This document shows, one piece after another, positions 1 through 10,100 of a DNA stretch of 64,000 bases. Both the position numbers and the translations under genes were made by a program. How positions within the stretch are numbered: position 1 is the first letter of the stretch; each line of letters opens with the position of its first letter. This DNA comes from Candidatus Dechloromonas phosphorivorans (lineage in GTDB: Bacteria > Pseudomonadota > Gammaproteobacteria > Burkholderiales > Rhodocyclaceae), in the NCBI GenBank assembly GCA_016714975.1, contig JADKBR010000021.1, positions 1 through 64,000 of the forward strand, written 5' to 3'. The notes below the pieces were generated by a model. The model did not search any database, was not told the origin of the DNA, and saw only the letters and a program-made list of their open reading frames with translations.

Positions 1-762
1 CTTAAGACCCGAAAGGTTGAAGGGGAGTGGTTGACGCCCTCCTTTGCCTGGCGGGAAAGCTGAATGCGCTTTGGTGAGCAGTCCCTGCCTGGATGGTGAA
101 GGGGGTGACTTTTCCGCTATAAGCTTTGGGTTGGTGAGTACAATTTCTGTCGGCCTTTCATCGAGTTGAATCTCAATGTCATTTTCCTTGTCGATGGGCA
201 GCCAGACAATCCGCTGCCGGAGGAGCATGCGGCGAAAATACATGCAGGCCCGATATTTTTTGAACGCAGGTGTGGTTTCGCGGCCGTCAAGCAGAAACAC
301 TTCGCTCGGTTTTTCACCATGAAGAAAGTAGGTAATCCGAACCAGCTTCTGATCATGGTCGATGGCATCGATGGAGACTGGGGAGTGGCAACGCAAGTTC
401 TTGTATGAAAGCAGGGCATGCTTAACCTCAGCGCTGATTTTCAGCGAATTGAACGATGCGACAGTCTCCACGTCGATATAACGCAAGATCCGACCGACGA
501 TGTTGTGGAACTCCACGGCCATGGACTCGCTAACCACAACCGTCGGTGCTCGTTCTTTGCTGTCGAGAGTGAAATACCAATGCAGGTGTTCAATCACAGT
601 GCGCTGAAGCTGGGCAGGGGCTTTGCCAAATTCGTGGGTGGCTTCTTCAAGAGGTGCCAGATAGTTGTCGACCAGCCGCTTCATGGTGGTTGTTTCTCGC
701 CAGATCGATGACTCAGGGTCAAATACTGGTTGGCTCCCCGGGAATGCTGAGCGATCTTTCAT
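1..762 (-). CDS. TagF-like (CDP-glycerol glycerophosphotransferase family) protein, N-terminal part, runs off the window
   Basis: An open frame reads leftward from the ATG at 760-762 to the window edge with no stop, giving 254 codons. I identify it by its similarity to the gene at 2606-4573 on the other strand. Shared blocks include RAPTVVV/RAPTVIV, SAEVKHALLSYKNL and LLRQRIVWLP. The end of the visible frame, with FPPGKGGRQPLP and SGLK, corresponds to the linker just before the glycerophosphotransferase domain of that paralog. The C-terminal transferase domain would therefore lie outside the window. Family members transfer polyol-phosphate units in teichoic-acid-like or capsular polymers; the role here is inferred only from the paralog and its flippase neighbour. 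Unlike the paralog, this copy has no visible frame break. Confidence 0.7.
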   Translation of the reverse strand, partial: MKDRSAFPGSQPVFDPESSIWRETTTMKRLVDNYLAPLEEATHEFGKAPAQLQRTVIEHLHWYFTLDSKERAPTVVVSESMAVEFHNIVGRILRYIDVETVASFNSLKISAEVKHALLSYKNLRCHSPVSIDAIDHDQKLVRITYFLHGEKPSEVFLLDGRETTPAFKKYRACMYFRRMLLRQRIVWLPIDKENDIEIQLDERPTEIVLTNPKLIAEKSPPSPSRQGLLTKAHSAFPPGKGGRQPLPFNLSGLK

Positions 763-1013
763 GACATAACAGTTCGTTCGGATGATAGTAGGTCGATTAT
801 AAGAAACAATTTCAGCCGCGTCCGTGAGATATTTCTTACTCCCCGCGCGAATAGTTGAGCCACAATTCGAGGCTGACAAAGCCATGGCACGATCCGAATG
901 ACATTGCCCATCTCCGACAGTTTGAAGGAACGCCGCAGGTTTAGCATGATCCCTTACACCATTGAGTTTCGCGCTGCCCAAGGAGTCCTGTTTCCTCAAT
1001 CCGTAGTCTTGGC

Positions 1014-2559
1014 GTGCGAAGCCGTCTGATGGTAGAAGAAGAAAAGCCTTCTGTCTGGCGTCGCCGCAGCCACGCCATAGTTCGAGGAGCACTCGTGCTG
1101 CATCCAGGAAACCTCGGGAACCGTGTCGTCAACGGCGCCGGGTTCACCATGCTGGGAATTGCATTGCGCACGCTACTGACCATCGGCTCAATGGCCATCC
1201 TGGCCCGCCTGCTGACGCCCGCCGATTTTGGCTACATCGCCATGGCAACGACAGTCACTGAACTGGCTGCCTTGTTTGGCAGCTTCGGATTCAGCAACAT
1301 TCTGATTCAGCGAAAGGTCATCAATCGGCTTCAGATGGATACGTTGTTTTGGGTAGGCTTGCTGGTCGGATTGGTCTTGACAACGGTGGTCTTCCTGCTT
1401 TCATTTTTTGCTGAGTGGCTGTTCGGTGACCCGATCACCGGCGATCTCTTGCGGGTGCTATGCCTCAGCTTTCTCTTCGGTGGGCTTACAGCAGTTCATA
1501 GCGCGATCATCGCGCGGATGATGTGGTTTCGGCTCGAGTTCTGGATTCAGATCGGGGTGATCCTGTGCCGATCGCTGGTCGCAATTGCGTTCGCCTATCA
1601 AGGCTTTGGCGTCTGGAGTCTGGTTGCCGGCGCGCTCGCTGGTGTGGCCAGCAGCGTCTTGCTAGAGTTGATTGCCGTTCCATTCTTGCCAAGGTTCCGT
1701 TTTCATAGTGACTATCTGGCGTCGACCTGGCGCACGAGTAGTGCCTACTTTGGTAGCAGCATGCTCTACTACATCAGCATGAATGCGGACGTAATGCTGA
1801 TCGGTCGCCAACTTGGGGCGAGCGCGCTTGGCTACTATCAGAACGCCCGTTCGTTGACCGACGAGGTGCGGGTCGCCTGGCTATGCCCCTGCAGAGGGTG
1901 CTGTTTCCAGCATTCTCGGCCTTGCAGTCGGATCAGGAACGTCTGCAGCGTAGCGTTATTCACAGTGGACGCCTGCTTGCGGCGGTGATTGTGCCGGTAG
2001 GTTTCGGTATTTCAGCGGTGTCTGATGAACTGGTCCCGGTGCTCTACGGATCGCAATGGCTGGATATGATTCCCGTGTTGAGCATGTTCGGCTTGAGCGC
2101 AGCGGTTCGCGGCTCGACGGCGATTGCATCGCCCTTGTTCAACTCCCAGGGATCGTAGGACTGTCCTTCCGATACAGCCTGGTCGGAATGTTCATAACGG
2201 TAGTTGCCATAGTGGTTTCCCTCCCTTACGGTATAAGCGTCGTGTCGGCGGCAGTGGCACTGACCTCCCTCTACGCACTGGTCGGCTTTCGTGCCGGGAT
2301 TGGATTGATCGGGCTGGGTGTAAGGCATGTTTTGCTAATCCTCGGGCCGCCTACGGCGGCTGCGGCGATCATGTGGTTAACGATATGGGCCATTCGTCCC
2401 TACGCGGTCGATTGGCTCGCCGGACCGGCCCTAGTGCTGGCCGCACATGTCTTGTTCGGCGTATTCGTCTATGCCGTCGCACTGCACACGGCTTCCCGGC
2501 AGTATTTCAACGATTTCGTCGATCTCGGAAAGCGGCTCCTAAATCGGCCACGCTCCTGA
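1014..2559 (+). pseudogene. Wzx-type oligosaccharide flippase, broken by two frame changes
   Basis: The protein is a polysaccharide-type flippase of the MOP/PST superfamily, which moves lipid-linked repeat units across the inner membrane. The first frame (GTG 1014 or ATG 1029) gives several hydrophobic helices and the family-like stretch ILARLLTPADFGYIAMA. It then reads normally to about 1868 (ARSLTDEVRV). The homology continues in a second frame from about 1883 (MPLQRVLFPAF) and in a third from about 2157 (VGLSFRYSLVG) to the stop at 2559. Both changes are of the kind made by one missing base, the second inside a G run near 2148. The summed length of about 500 residues suits the family. These breaks could be sequencing errors or genuine decay. 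Confidence 0.75.
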
Positions 2560-2605
2560 AGTTTCCAGCTACCGCCTACCTTCGTCCGTCGAACACTCGC
2601 GCTCC

Positions 2606-4573
2606 ATGAATAAGGCAACTGAAATAAAATTCACGAAATCCTTCCACGGTGAGCTGCCAAGACCGGCCCCGCAAGTGGTACAGCACAAGGAGCTGCCGTT
2701 TGACTGGAAGGATAGAGCGACCTATGGTGACCTCTTAGTGAGAGACTACCTTGTTCTGCTGGAGAACGCATACAGCCAACACGGTGAGGTTCCCGTAGCC
2801 CTGCAACGGCAGGTGGTAGGCCAACTGCAGCTCTATTTCGCCACCGATCAGCGTGAGCGAGCACCGACGGTGATCGTCAATGAAGCCATGGCGCAGCGTT
2901 TTCATGAAGTGATGCGTCAGATCATGCGCTTCGTGAGCAGTGCGGCTGTTGCGTCACTCGATCACAGCCGAGTCTCGGCCGAGGTCAAGCATGCCCTTCT
3001 TTCTTACAAGAATCTTGAAGCCAGGTCGCCGGTTGCTTTCGATGCCTACGACCATGACCAGGGCCTGGTGCGTCTCAGCTATTACATCCACGGTTCCAAG
3101 CCAGGGGAAGAGTTCTTTGTCGATGGTCGAGCGACCCAGCCGGCATTCGCCAAGTACCGGGCATGCAATTTCTTCCGCCGCATTCTGTTGCGTCAGCGGA
3201 TCGTCTGGCTACCCGTCGCGGCCGCCGATTCGCTCAGGGTTCACCTCGATGGCCGGCAGGTGCCTGTTGCATGAATCCAGAGATTCTCCTGGCCGACACC
3301 CCGCTGGCAGGGATATCCGCGAACCCGCCATGGCCGAGAGTTCGTCTCGCCTCCCTCGCAGCAAGGGTAGGTCGCGGCCGCTACCTGGAATTTTGCCGGA
3401 CTCAAGGCCAGGCTGCAGCTCTGGTTGGCAAGGTTGCCATGGGTGCAGCATAAATTTGCTCGCGCATGGGTATTTATGGATCGGGATATCGACGCCGACG
3501 ACAATGCTGAACATTTGTACCGCTGGGTGCATAAACACCATCCGGAAATCAATGCCTGGTTTCTGCTCGGTCGCAATTCTCCGGACTGGAAACGGCTGAG
3601 TTCGGAAGGCTTTCGTTTGGTTGAGCCGGGAATCCAAAGGAAACTCCTTCTCCTGAACAGTGACTGCATTCTGTCGTCACATCCGGAATATGTCTTCGGG
3701 GGTTTTGACCGCGACCTCTATGGCAATTCGATGAACTGGCGCTTCGTGTTCCTGCAGCATGGCGTGACTATGAACGACGTGTCACATTGGTTGAGCGGAC
3801 AGCCATTTGACTTGTTCGTGACCAGCAGCCCTGCGGAACATGCGTCGATCATGGGTGACGATACGCCATACAGCTATACGGAGCGCGAGATGTGTCGCTC
3901 CGGGTTACCCCGTCACGACAATCTCTTGGCAGCAGCAACTTCAACTCCGTCGGATGAGGCAAATATTGTGCTGGTCATGCCGACCTGGCGGGGCGCGTTG
4001 AGTGACGACCGGCTCAGCGACGATTCGATGAAGGCGATTGCTGCCAGCGAGTATGTCCAGCGTTGGGGGGCGTTGCTGCGCAGCGAGCGCTTGCGTGAAC
4101 AGGTCGACCGTCATGGAATGCGGCTGGTCTTCATGCCACATCCAAACGCTGTTCCATTTCTGCCGGCATTCGAGTTGCCAAATCATGTCGAGGTACTGAC
4201 CAAGGCCGATATTGGCATTCAGAAGTTGTTTGCTCGCTCTGCAATAATGATTACCGATTTCTCGTCCGTTGCCTTTGAAATGGCATACCTGCGGCGACCG
4301 GTTATTTACTATCATTATGATTTCGCCACTTTTTATGGTGGCGATCACAATTGGCGAGAGGGTTACTACGATTATTCAAAGCACGGCTTCGGCCCGAGAG
4401 CATACGACCTGGAACAGATTATCGACGAGTTGCTCTTATTCATGCAGAACCGCGAATATTTTTCCGATGCTTATTTGCCGCGAATGATCAAGGCCTTGCC
4501 CGAGACCGACGGCAAGGCTTGCGAACGGCTTTTCCAGCGAATCATGCAACAATCTGCATCAAGATCAGTATGA
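2606..4573 (+). pseudogene. TagF-like CDP-glycerol glycerophosphotransferase family gene, frame-broken in the linker
   Basis: The N-terminal part (2606-3274, 222 codons) is the paralog of the partial gene at the left edge. It reads through RQRIVWLPV and LDGRQVPV before meeting a stop at 3272. The linker resumes in another frame (about 3270-3390, containing RLPRSKGRSRPLP). The C-terminal transferase domain returns to the first frame from about 3395 (AGLKARLQLWL) and runs to 4573. That domain has the family signatures FLQHGV near 3750, DLFVTSS, and ITDFSSVAFEMAYLRRPVIY near 4250. Two compensating frame changes about 120 bases apart separate the domains. If they are real, the transferase domain might be made separately from a TTG near 3425. 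Together with the flippase it suggests a polyol-phosphate glycan module. Confidence 0.75.
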
Positions 4574-4677
4574 CTGCGCACTTCTACGTTTGAACGTCCC
4601 CAATTGGTGGGGTTTGCATTTGACAGGAAAATGACTATGGCCACACAAAAGTCGCTACTTGAAAGCTGCCTGCTTCC

Positions 4678-5547
4678 GTGATCAATTTTCTACTGAAATG
4701 CGATATTTCCAGGAAAAGCAAGTTCAAATTGATAACGATTGCAAACCGATACCCGGATTTTCTTTCCGATGTCAGTCAACAGATCCTCACCCGCACCAAT
4801 TTTGGTTTCAATATTTTTTGCGATAGAAGAGATGTCATAGGGCAAACTATAATAGAAACCGGCCAATGGGAGGGACTTATGTCCAGGACGATTCAAGCGA
4901 GTTTGTCCCCGGGGGATTGTGCGATGGATATTGGTGCCAATATGGGATACGATTCGTTGTTGATGAGTCAAACTGTTGGAGCAACTGGTAGCGTTATTGC
5001 CTTTGAGCCGGACCACAACAATCTCCGGCGACTCCTTGAGAATACTAAAAATCTTCAGTTCCAAAATGTTGCAATCGTAAGCTTGGCACTGGCGGATATC
5101 GAATCAGTAGCAAGAATAGAAATAGCAAATATCGAAAACACTGGCCAGTCAAATCTTCGTCATGCGGAAAGCAACTCCTTATCCCAGCCCGTCCTGGTCT
5201 CCCGCCTTGAAAATCTCATGGAACTAGAAACGCCGATCAATATTTCCCTCGTCAAAATAGATGTTGAAGGTTTCGAATTCAAAGTGATCAAAGGAATGGG
5301 TAACTATCTGGATAGTATACAAGCGTTGACTTGCGAGATAAATCACGAATTTCTGGAACAATGTGGATCAAGCGCGAAGGAGTTGGTCGGTCACATGAAC
5401 GAGAACGGCTTTGTTTCGTTTTGTGCTGAAGCCAACAGCAATGATAGATGGGAAAAGTCGGACTTTAATTTCAATTGCCGACTTAATCATTTTGACGTTC
5501 TATTTTCCCGTAAAATAGGCGCCAGAATTGATGCGCTAATTAAATAG
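4678..5547 (+). CDS. FkbM-family SAM-dependent methyltransferase
   Basis: This 289-residue protein belongs to the FkbM family, which O-methylates sugars or other small hydroxyl groups, here probably in a surface glycan. The SAM-binding loop MDIGANMGYDSLLM sits at about residue 82. FEPDHNNLRRLLENT follows, and the later family block KIDVEGFEFKVIKGM starts near residue 192. The GTG at 4678 is the first usable start; it overlaps the TGA of a 14-codon reading frame beginning at 4637. Base composition is clearly richer in A and T than in the flanking genes, consistent with recent acquisition. The acceptor cannot be told from sequence. Confidence 0.85.
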   Translation: MINFLLKCDISRKSKFKLITIANRYPDFLSDVSQQILTRTNFGFNIFCDRRDVIGQTIIETGQWEGLMSRTIQASLSPGDCAMDIGANMGYDSLLMSQTVGATGSVIAFEPDHNNLRRLLENTKNLQFQNVAIVSLALADIESVARIEIANIENTGQSNLRHAESNSLSQPVLVSRLENLMELETPINISLVKIDVEGFEFKVIKGMGNYLDSIQALTCEINHEFLEQCGSSAKELVGHMNENGFVSFCAEANSNDRWEKSDFNFNCRLNHFDVLFSRKIGARIDALIK

Positions 5548-5618
5548 TTTTTCAATTGGCGGAATAGAGTGTTTTGCTCGGACATTAAAGACGCTGTTAG
5601 ACAATACATGAGGGCAGG

Positions 5619-6800
5619 ATGAAAATTGCACTTCTTTGCTCCGGACTTGGTCACGTCGATCGCGGCCATGAAATTTTTGCCCGCGACCTCTTCGAGATGC
5701 TCAAAGGCACCGTTGATATCACCCTGCTCAAGGGAGGAGGTTCGGACACTGAGGGTGAGCGCGTGGTTGATAATATACCGCGCAATTCCAATTTGCTGGC
5801 CCACATCAAACTGCCGGTGTCGCCCAAATGGATGTCCGCGGCGCAGGAAGAGGAGCGCCTGCGGGTGGAGACTGAAACCTTTGCCTACGCTTCGCTGAAG
5901 CCACTGCTGGATGGCGCCTATGACGTAATTCACTGCCTTGAGCAGGAGGTCTGCAATATCGTCTATGCGCATCGTCACCTGTTTGAACATACGCCCAAGG
6001 TGATCTTTTCGAATGGTGGCGCCCTACCGGCACGCGACCTGCCGGATTGCGACTTTGTCCAGGAACATACTGGCTACAACTTGTCGCGCAGTAGGCGCGA
6101 CAAGGCTTTCATGATCCCGCACGGGGTTGACTGCAGTCAATTCCACCCCGGAGTGACCACAGATTTTCGCCAGCAGCATGGGATTCCCTCAGATGCCTTC
6201 GTGGTAATCAGCGTCGGAACGGTCTGCTACTGGCACAAGCGTATGGACTACGTGATTCGCGAGGTGGCAGCGGTGCCGGGAGCGTACCTTGTCATCGTCG
6301 GTCAAGAGTCCGCGGACACTGCGCAGATAGTGAAATTGGGCAAGGAATTGATGGGCGCGCGCATCATCTTCACGCGGATGCCGCACGATGAGTTGCCCAG
6401 AGCCTACAAGGCGGCCGACGTGTTCGTCCTCGGTTCGCTATTCGAGACGTTCGGGATCGTCTATATCGAAGCGATGGCGATGGGCTTGCCGGTCATCTGC
6501 ACCAACCATGTGAACCAGCGCTCCATAGTCAGGGACGGGATCTTCATCGACATGAGCAAGTCTGGAGCCTTGACTGCAGCGCTGCGCGAGACCGACCCCG
6601 TGCTTCTTGCTTCCCTCCGAGCCAAGGGGCCGGAGAACGCGGCGGTGTATTACGACTTGCCTCTGCTGCGCCAGCGCTACATCGATGAGTATCGACGCAT
6701 TGCCGAATCCCCAACGATACTGCCCAGCTATTCGCCGCGTACCAAACTTGCTGCCAATCTGCGTAATGGCTTGCGCCGCCTGGTCGGGGCGATCCGTTAG
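5619..6800 (+). CDS. GT4 family glycosyltransferase
   Basis: This 393-residue protein has a GT-B fold layout: an N-terminal acceptor half beginning MKIALLCSGLGHVDRGHE and a C-terminal nucleotide-sugar half. The C-terminal half contains ISVGTVCYWHKRMDYVI and the GT4 glutamate region ETFGIVYIEAMAMGLPVI near residue 275. Such enzymes add a sugar from a nucleotide donor with retention of configuration, at the cytoplasmic face of the membrane in glycan pathways. An AGGGCAGG sequence lies just upstream of the ATG. It converges with the long leftward polysaccharide operon, leaving 14 bases between the stop codons and no obvious terminator. Donor and acceptor are unknown. Confidence 0.85.
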   Translation: MKIALLCSGLGHVDRGHEIFARDLFEMLKGTVDITLLKGGGSDTEGERVVDNIPRNSNLLAHIKLPVSPKWMSAAQEEERLRVETETFAYASLKPLLDGAYDVIHCLEQEVCNIVYAHRHLFEHTPKVIFSNGGALPARDLPDCDFVQEHTGYNLSRSRRDKAFMIPHGVDCSQFHPGVTTDFRQQHGIPSDAFVVISVGTVCYWHKRMDYVIREVAAVPGAYLVIVGQESADTAQIVKLGKELMGARIIFTRMPHDELPRAYKAADVFVLGSLFETFGIVYIEAMAMGLPVICTNHVNQRSIVRDGIFIDMSKSGALTAALRETDPVLLASLRAKGPENAAVYYDLPLLRQRYIDEYRRIAESPTILPSYSPRTKLAANLRNGLRRLVGAIR

Positions 6801-6814
6801 GCGATCAGCGCCAG

Positions 6815-7798
6815 CTATCGCTTGTCGAACAGGGAACGTGCTGTGGACGCGGTGAGATAGGCGGCTGCTTTCCAGTCTAACGGGGCGTGACGCAGGGTGG
6901 TCAGGAAAGCACCTCGCGCGAGCGGGAAAGACCCCAGATGGTAATGGAGATAGCCGAAACTGAAGGCCAGTCCTGCCAGGCGCGCCTCGATAGCAGGCTT
7001 TGGAACCACGGTTCCATCGGCTGAGATCAGGCCCCAGCGGCGGATGGCACGGCAGATAACATCATATTCGTTGTTCTTCAGGGTCGGCTTGCTGGTGAGG
7101 CCGCCCGGGGTGCTCCGATAGAACGAAAGGGTTGCGGCCAGCTTGTGGATTTCGCAGTGCTGCGAGGCACGTAACCAGTAGTCGTAATCCTCGCCGGTGA
7201 CAAGATCGGTGTCGAAATAGCCAATTTCGTGTGCGATTGACCGCCGCATCATGACAGTCGAGGTGTGCACGCAGCACTCAAACAGAAGGTGCGGGTAGAT
7301 CCATCCCGAGAGACTGGGGTCAATCGTGCAACTTGGTTTCGGCAGCAGATCGAATTGCGGTTCCTGGAAAACGCCAGATGCATCCGACTGTCGGACATGC
7401 CACTCGTGATAGACGATGCCCACCTCGGGGTGCGCCACAAGATAGTCGGTTTGCGCTGCCAGCTTTCCGGGAAACCAGCCGTCGTCCGCATCAAGAAAGC
7501 AGATGAACTCGCCGGAGGCCAGCCGCAGGCCGGTATTTCGTGCTGCCGATGCGCCGGCGTTTGGCTGGCTGATTATTTGAACATGGGGGGCATGCTGTCT
7601 TACCAAGTTCACCATTCCGTCGGTCGATCCGTCGTCAATCAGCAGGATCTCAAGTGGCAAGTAGCGTTGCACGTCGATGCTTTGAAGCGCCTCCAGAATG
7701 AAGCGTTCGGCATTGTAGGCAGGGATGATGACGGAAACCAGTGGCGCCGGAGCGGTCAATGCTTCTTTGCTTGAATGCAGATTGGGCGCGGGGTTCAT
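6815..7798 (-). CDS. GT2 family glycosyltransferase
   Basis: This is a 327-residue GT-A enzyme of family 2. It shows the opening LVSVIIPAYNAERFI near residue 22, the VLLIDDGSTDG-type block (here ILLIDDGSTDGMV), and the nucleotide-binding acidic motif FLDADDGWF near residue 103. I chose the ATG at 7798 because it overlaps the stop of the upstream deacetylase as ATGA. A longer in-frame extension to 8107 reads through that gene and has poor coding character. It is the last gene of the leftward polysaccharide operon and would transfer one sugar during repeat-unit synthesis. The specificity is not predictable. Confidence 0.88.
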   Translation of the reverse strand: MNPAPNLHSSKEALTAPAPLVSVIIPAYNAERFILEALQSIDVQRYLPLEILLIDDGSTDGMVNLVRQHAPHVQIISQPNAGASAARNTGLRLASGEFICFLDADDGWFPGKLAAQTDYLVAHPEVGIVYHEWHVRQSDASGVFQEPQFDLLPKPSCTIDPSLSGWIYPHLLFECCVHTSTVMMRRSIAHEIGYFDTDLVTGEDYDYWLRASQHCEIHKLAATLSFYRSTPGGLTSKPTLKNNEYDVICRAIRRWGLISADGTVVPKPAIEARLAGLAFSFGYLHYHLGSFPLARGAFLTTLRHAPLDWKAAAYLTASTARSLFDKR

Positions 7799-8784
7799 CG
7801 GGCTTGATGTGGCTGGGCAGCGGTTTGCGCAGCTGGGCCGTAACGGCGGAAATTGTCGACTAGACGAAGGCCGAATCCGAGGCGCGTGCGGTCCCAAGGC
7901 GTGAAGCGAGGCAGCTGCCAGGGGTCGGTCGTCTCCCGGGCTGCGCCAGGTGTGGTTGTCAGCGCGGCGGAAAACCCGAGGGAACGGAGCATGCGGACAT
8001 GCTCGTCGTTGTAGTCGGTACCGTACTTGCCGTTCGGGTAGGCGAACAGGGGCACCGGTTGCCCCAGTAGAGATTCGAGCTTGTCGCGGCTTTCGCTGAT
8101 TTCGCACAGTGCCTGGTCGTGAGAGAGCAGGGCAAGGATTGGATGGCTGACGGTGTGCGCGCCGATAGCCATGCCACTGTTACGCAGTTCGATCAGTTGA
8201 TTGCTGGTCAACATCAAGTTCCGCGGCAGTTCTGCGCCACACGCCTCAACCACGGATTCGACCATGTCGAGGCGTTTGTCTGGGGGGAGGTGCTTGATGG
8301 CCGGGATGAGTCGATCGAGGGCGGCGCATTTTTCTGGGGAAGTCGCCATGCCTACGGTGCCCAGGCTGAGACGGTCGGCAGCGATCGCGTCGGTCCGCGC
8401 GTGGCGGACCGCTTCGATGATGCGGTCGTTCCACATGATCCCGCCGTCGAGGAAGCCGGTTGCGATGAAGAACGTCGCGTGCAGGCCGTGCCGCTTGAGG
8501 ACCGGAACGGCATGGAGCAAATTGTCGGCATAACCGTCGTCGAATGTAATGGCGGCGGCCCGGGCGGGGAGACTGCCGGTTCCAAGCCGGGCAACTGCCT
8601 CGTCAAGGGGCAGCACATTGAACCATTGTTTGATCCACCCCATCATCTCGTCGAATCTGGAGATGCAGGGATCGCCAGCAAGCAGCGGATCAGGCGCAGC
8701 CAGGACCCGGTGAAAGATCAGAACGCTCAGACGGGCACGGATTCCCGCAGGTGAGATGGCCGAGCAAAGGGTACGGACGATCAT
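7795..8784 (-). CDS. NodB-type polysaccharide deacetylase
   Basis: This 329-residue protein has a carbohydrate esterase 4 (NodB) domain. The catalytic motif 1 ITFDDGYADN is near residue 77 and the metal-binding motif 2 region GAHTVSHPIL near residue 207. ATFFIATGFLDGG lies between them. The enzymes remove N-acetyl (sometimes O-acetyl) groups from glycans. It is distinct from the second deacetylase of this locus at 20640-21479, which is of the XrtA-associated DUF3473 type. Its stop overlaps the start of the GT2 gene by four bases and its start is one base from the O-ligase stop, so it is translated as part of the operon. Confidence 0.88.
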   Translation of the reverse strand: MIVRTLCSAISPAGIRARLSVLIFHRVLAAPDPLLAGDPCISRFDEMMGWIKQWFNVLPLDEAVARLGTGSLPARAAAITFDDGYADNLLHAVPVLKRHGLHATFFIATGFLDGGIMWNDRIIEAVRHARTDAIAADRLSLGTVGMATSPEKCAALDRLIPAIKHLPPDKRLDMVESVVEACGAELPRNLMLTSNQLIELRNSGMAIGAHTVSHPILALLSHDQALCEISESRDKLESLLGQPVPLFAYPNGKYGTDYNDEHVRMLRSLGFSAALTTTPGAARETTDPWQLPRFTPWDRTRLGFGLRLVDNFRRYGPAAQTAAQPHQAR

Positions 8785-8785
8785 C

Positions 8786-10099
8786 TCACCGGCTCACCCC
8801 AATGCGGGTCGGTGGCGCCCGACGTAACCCGAGCGCCTCGAGGAGCGGCATCTCAGTCTCACTCTCCCAGGCACGGCGTTTGACCCACCTGTATGCGAGT
8901 ACGACCATTACCATGACGTTGTAGGGGAGGTCGAAGTAGGTCATTGAGAGGAAGGCTCCGCCAACGGCGTAGCCTATCAAGCAGACCTGCGCCATGGCGC
9001 CGAGATCGGCGGCCCAACTTGCTTGTGGAAATCTGGCAGCTTCCTTGCGTAACCTGCCTGCTGTCAAGTAGGTGGCAATCCAAAGTGCCAGGTAGATAGC
9101 CAACCCGACGAAGCCGTGATTGCCGAGAATCTGGAAATAGATGCTGTGGGCTGCTATCACGTCAGTGTTGTATAAACCATAGAGTGTAAAGAAGTGCTGG
9201 TGCTGGTAGGACATGCCGCCGCCAAAGAAATGATTCTTTGCAACTTCCCAGGCGACATGCCATCCGTTCAGGCGCCCGATGGCCGAGGCGTCTTCCTCAT
9301 AGCTCTGGATGGTGCTCATGCGTGCCCACCATGTTTCAGGCATCAGCGGCAGGGCGAACACTAACAATAGGCAGATTACTACCGCCACTGCCAACTTGTT
9401 TCGGCTCCGCCACCAGAAGACCGAACCCATCCCCACGATAGCTACCAGCGCACCACGAGATTGACTTCCTACGGCTGAAGCAACACAGAGCAACATTGTT
9501 GCTGCCATGATGTGCTGCTGCCAACGCTTCGTGAGTTGTCGCAGCAAGAAATACATTAGCGGTATCGCCATGATCAGCGACAAAGCGAATTCATTGTTAT
9601 CGGCTATGAAGGATTCCGGGGGGCCCCAGACTCGGTGGCTTCCACCAGTCAGGATCGTAAAAAGGCCACCCTTGGCTCCCAGCAGAGCCAGCGAACCTGT
9701 GGTGACCCAGGCGAACGCAACAATTTGCTGTTTGGTGCGCAAGAGGCAAAGGGCAACCAAGGTCATGAAATATATCTTCATGACCTTGGTCCACTGTGGA
9801 TAGTCGCCGTCCATATCGACTCCGAGGAGCCATGAAACAGTAATCCACAGCGCAAGCATCACGAAAATAGTGACGGGTGGGCCTTGAAAGGGAGACTGGC
9901 GTTCGCGCGTCAAGAGCAACCCAACAAGCGTGCATCCCGCGGCGATGGCTGCCAGTGGTGCGCTGTAGGCAATTCCCCAAGCGAAGCGGTGCGGGTTCAT
10001 TATGCTCAGCCATGTCCACAGGAGTACCCCGATCCAGGGACGCCGCAAGGCGAGAACGGCAGCTACGGCGACGATAGAGATAATTAGGAGATCGCGCAT
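8786..10099 (-). CDS. Putative O-glycosylation ligase, exosortase A system-associated (TIGR03097-like)
   Basis: This 437-residue membrane protein has about ten to twelve hydrophobic segments. It begins MRDLLIISIVAVAAVLALRR and contains the periplasmic-loop type sequence HSIYFQILGNHGFVGLAIY near residue 315, typical of O-antigen ligase/Wzy relatives. The N-terminal part with TWLSIMNPHRFAWGIAY is characteristic of the exosortase-A-associated ligase family (DUF5935 plus Wzy_C). Such proteins join lipid-linked glycan to an acceptor or polymerise it on the periplasmic side. Its place among the glycosyltransferases of the operon supports that role. Confidence 0.85.
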   Translation of the reverse strand: MRDLLIISIVAVAAVLALRRPWIGVLLWTWLSIMNPHRFAWGIAYSAPLAAIAAGCTLVGLLLTRERQSPFQGPPVTIFVMLALWITVSWLLGVDMDGDYPQWTKVMKIYFMTLVALCLLRTKQQIVAFAWVTTGSLALLGAKGGLFTILTGGSHRVWGPPESFIADNNEFALSLIMAIPLMYFLLRQLTKRWQQHIMAATMLLCVASAVGSQSRGALVAIVGMGSVFWWRSRNKLAVAVVICLLLVFALPLMPETWWARMSTIQSYEEDASAIGRLNGWHVAWEVAKNHFFGGGMSYQHQHFFTLYGLYNTDVIAAHSIYFQILGNHGFVGLAIYLALWIATYLTAGRLRKEAARFPQASWAADLGAMAQVCLIGYAVGGAFLSMTYFDLPYNVMVMVVLAYRWVKRRAWESETEMPLLEALGLRRAPPTRIGVSR

Positions 10100-10100
10100 T

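Noticed and set aside
759..947. 62-codon minus frame whose stop overlaps the start of the partial TagF-like gene
   Set aside because: The ATGA overlap is suggestive, but the peptide is not family-like and there is no ribosome binding site that I can see.
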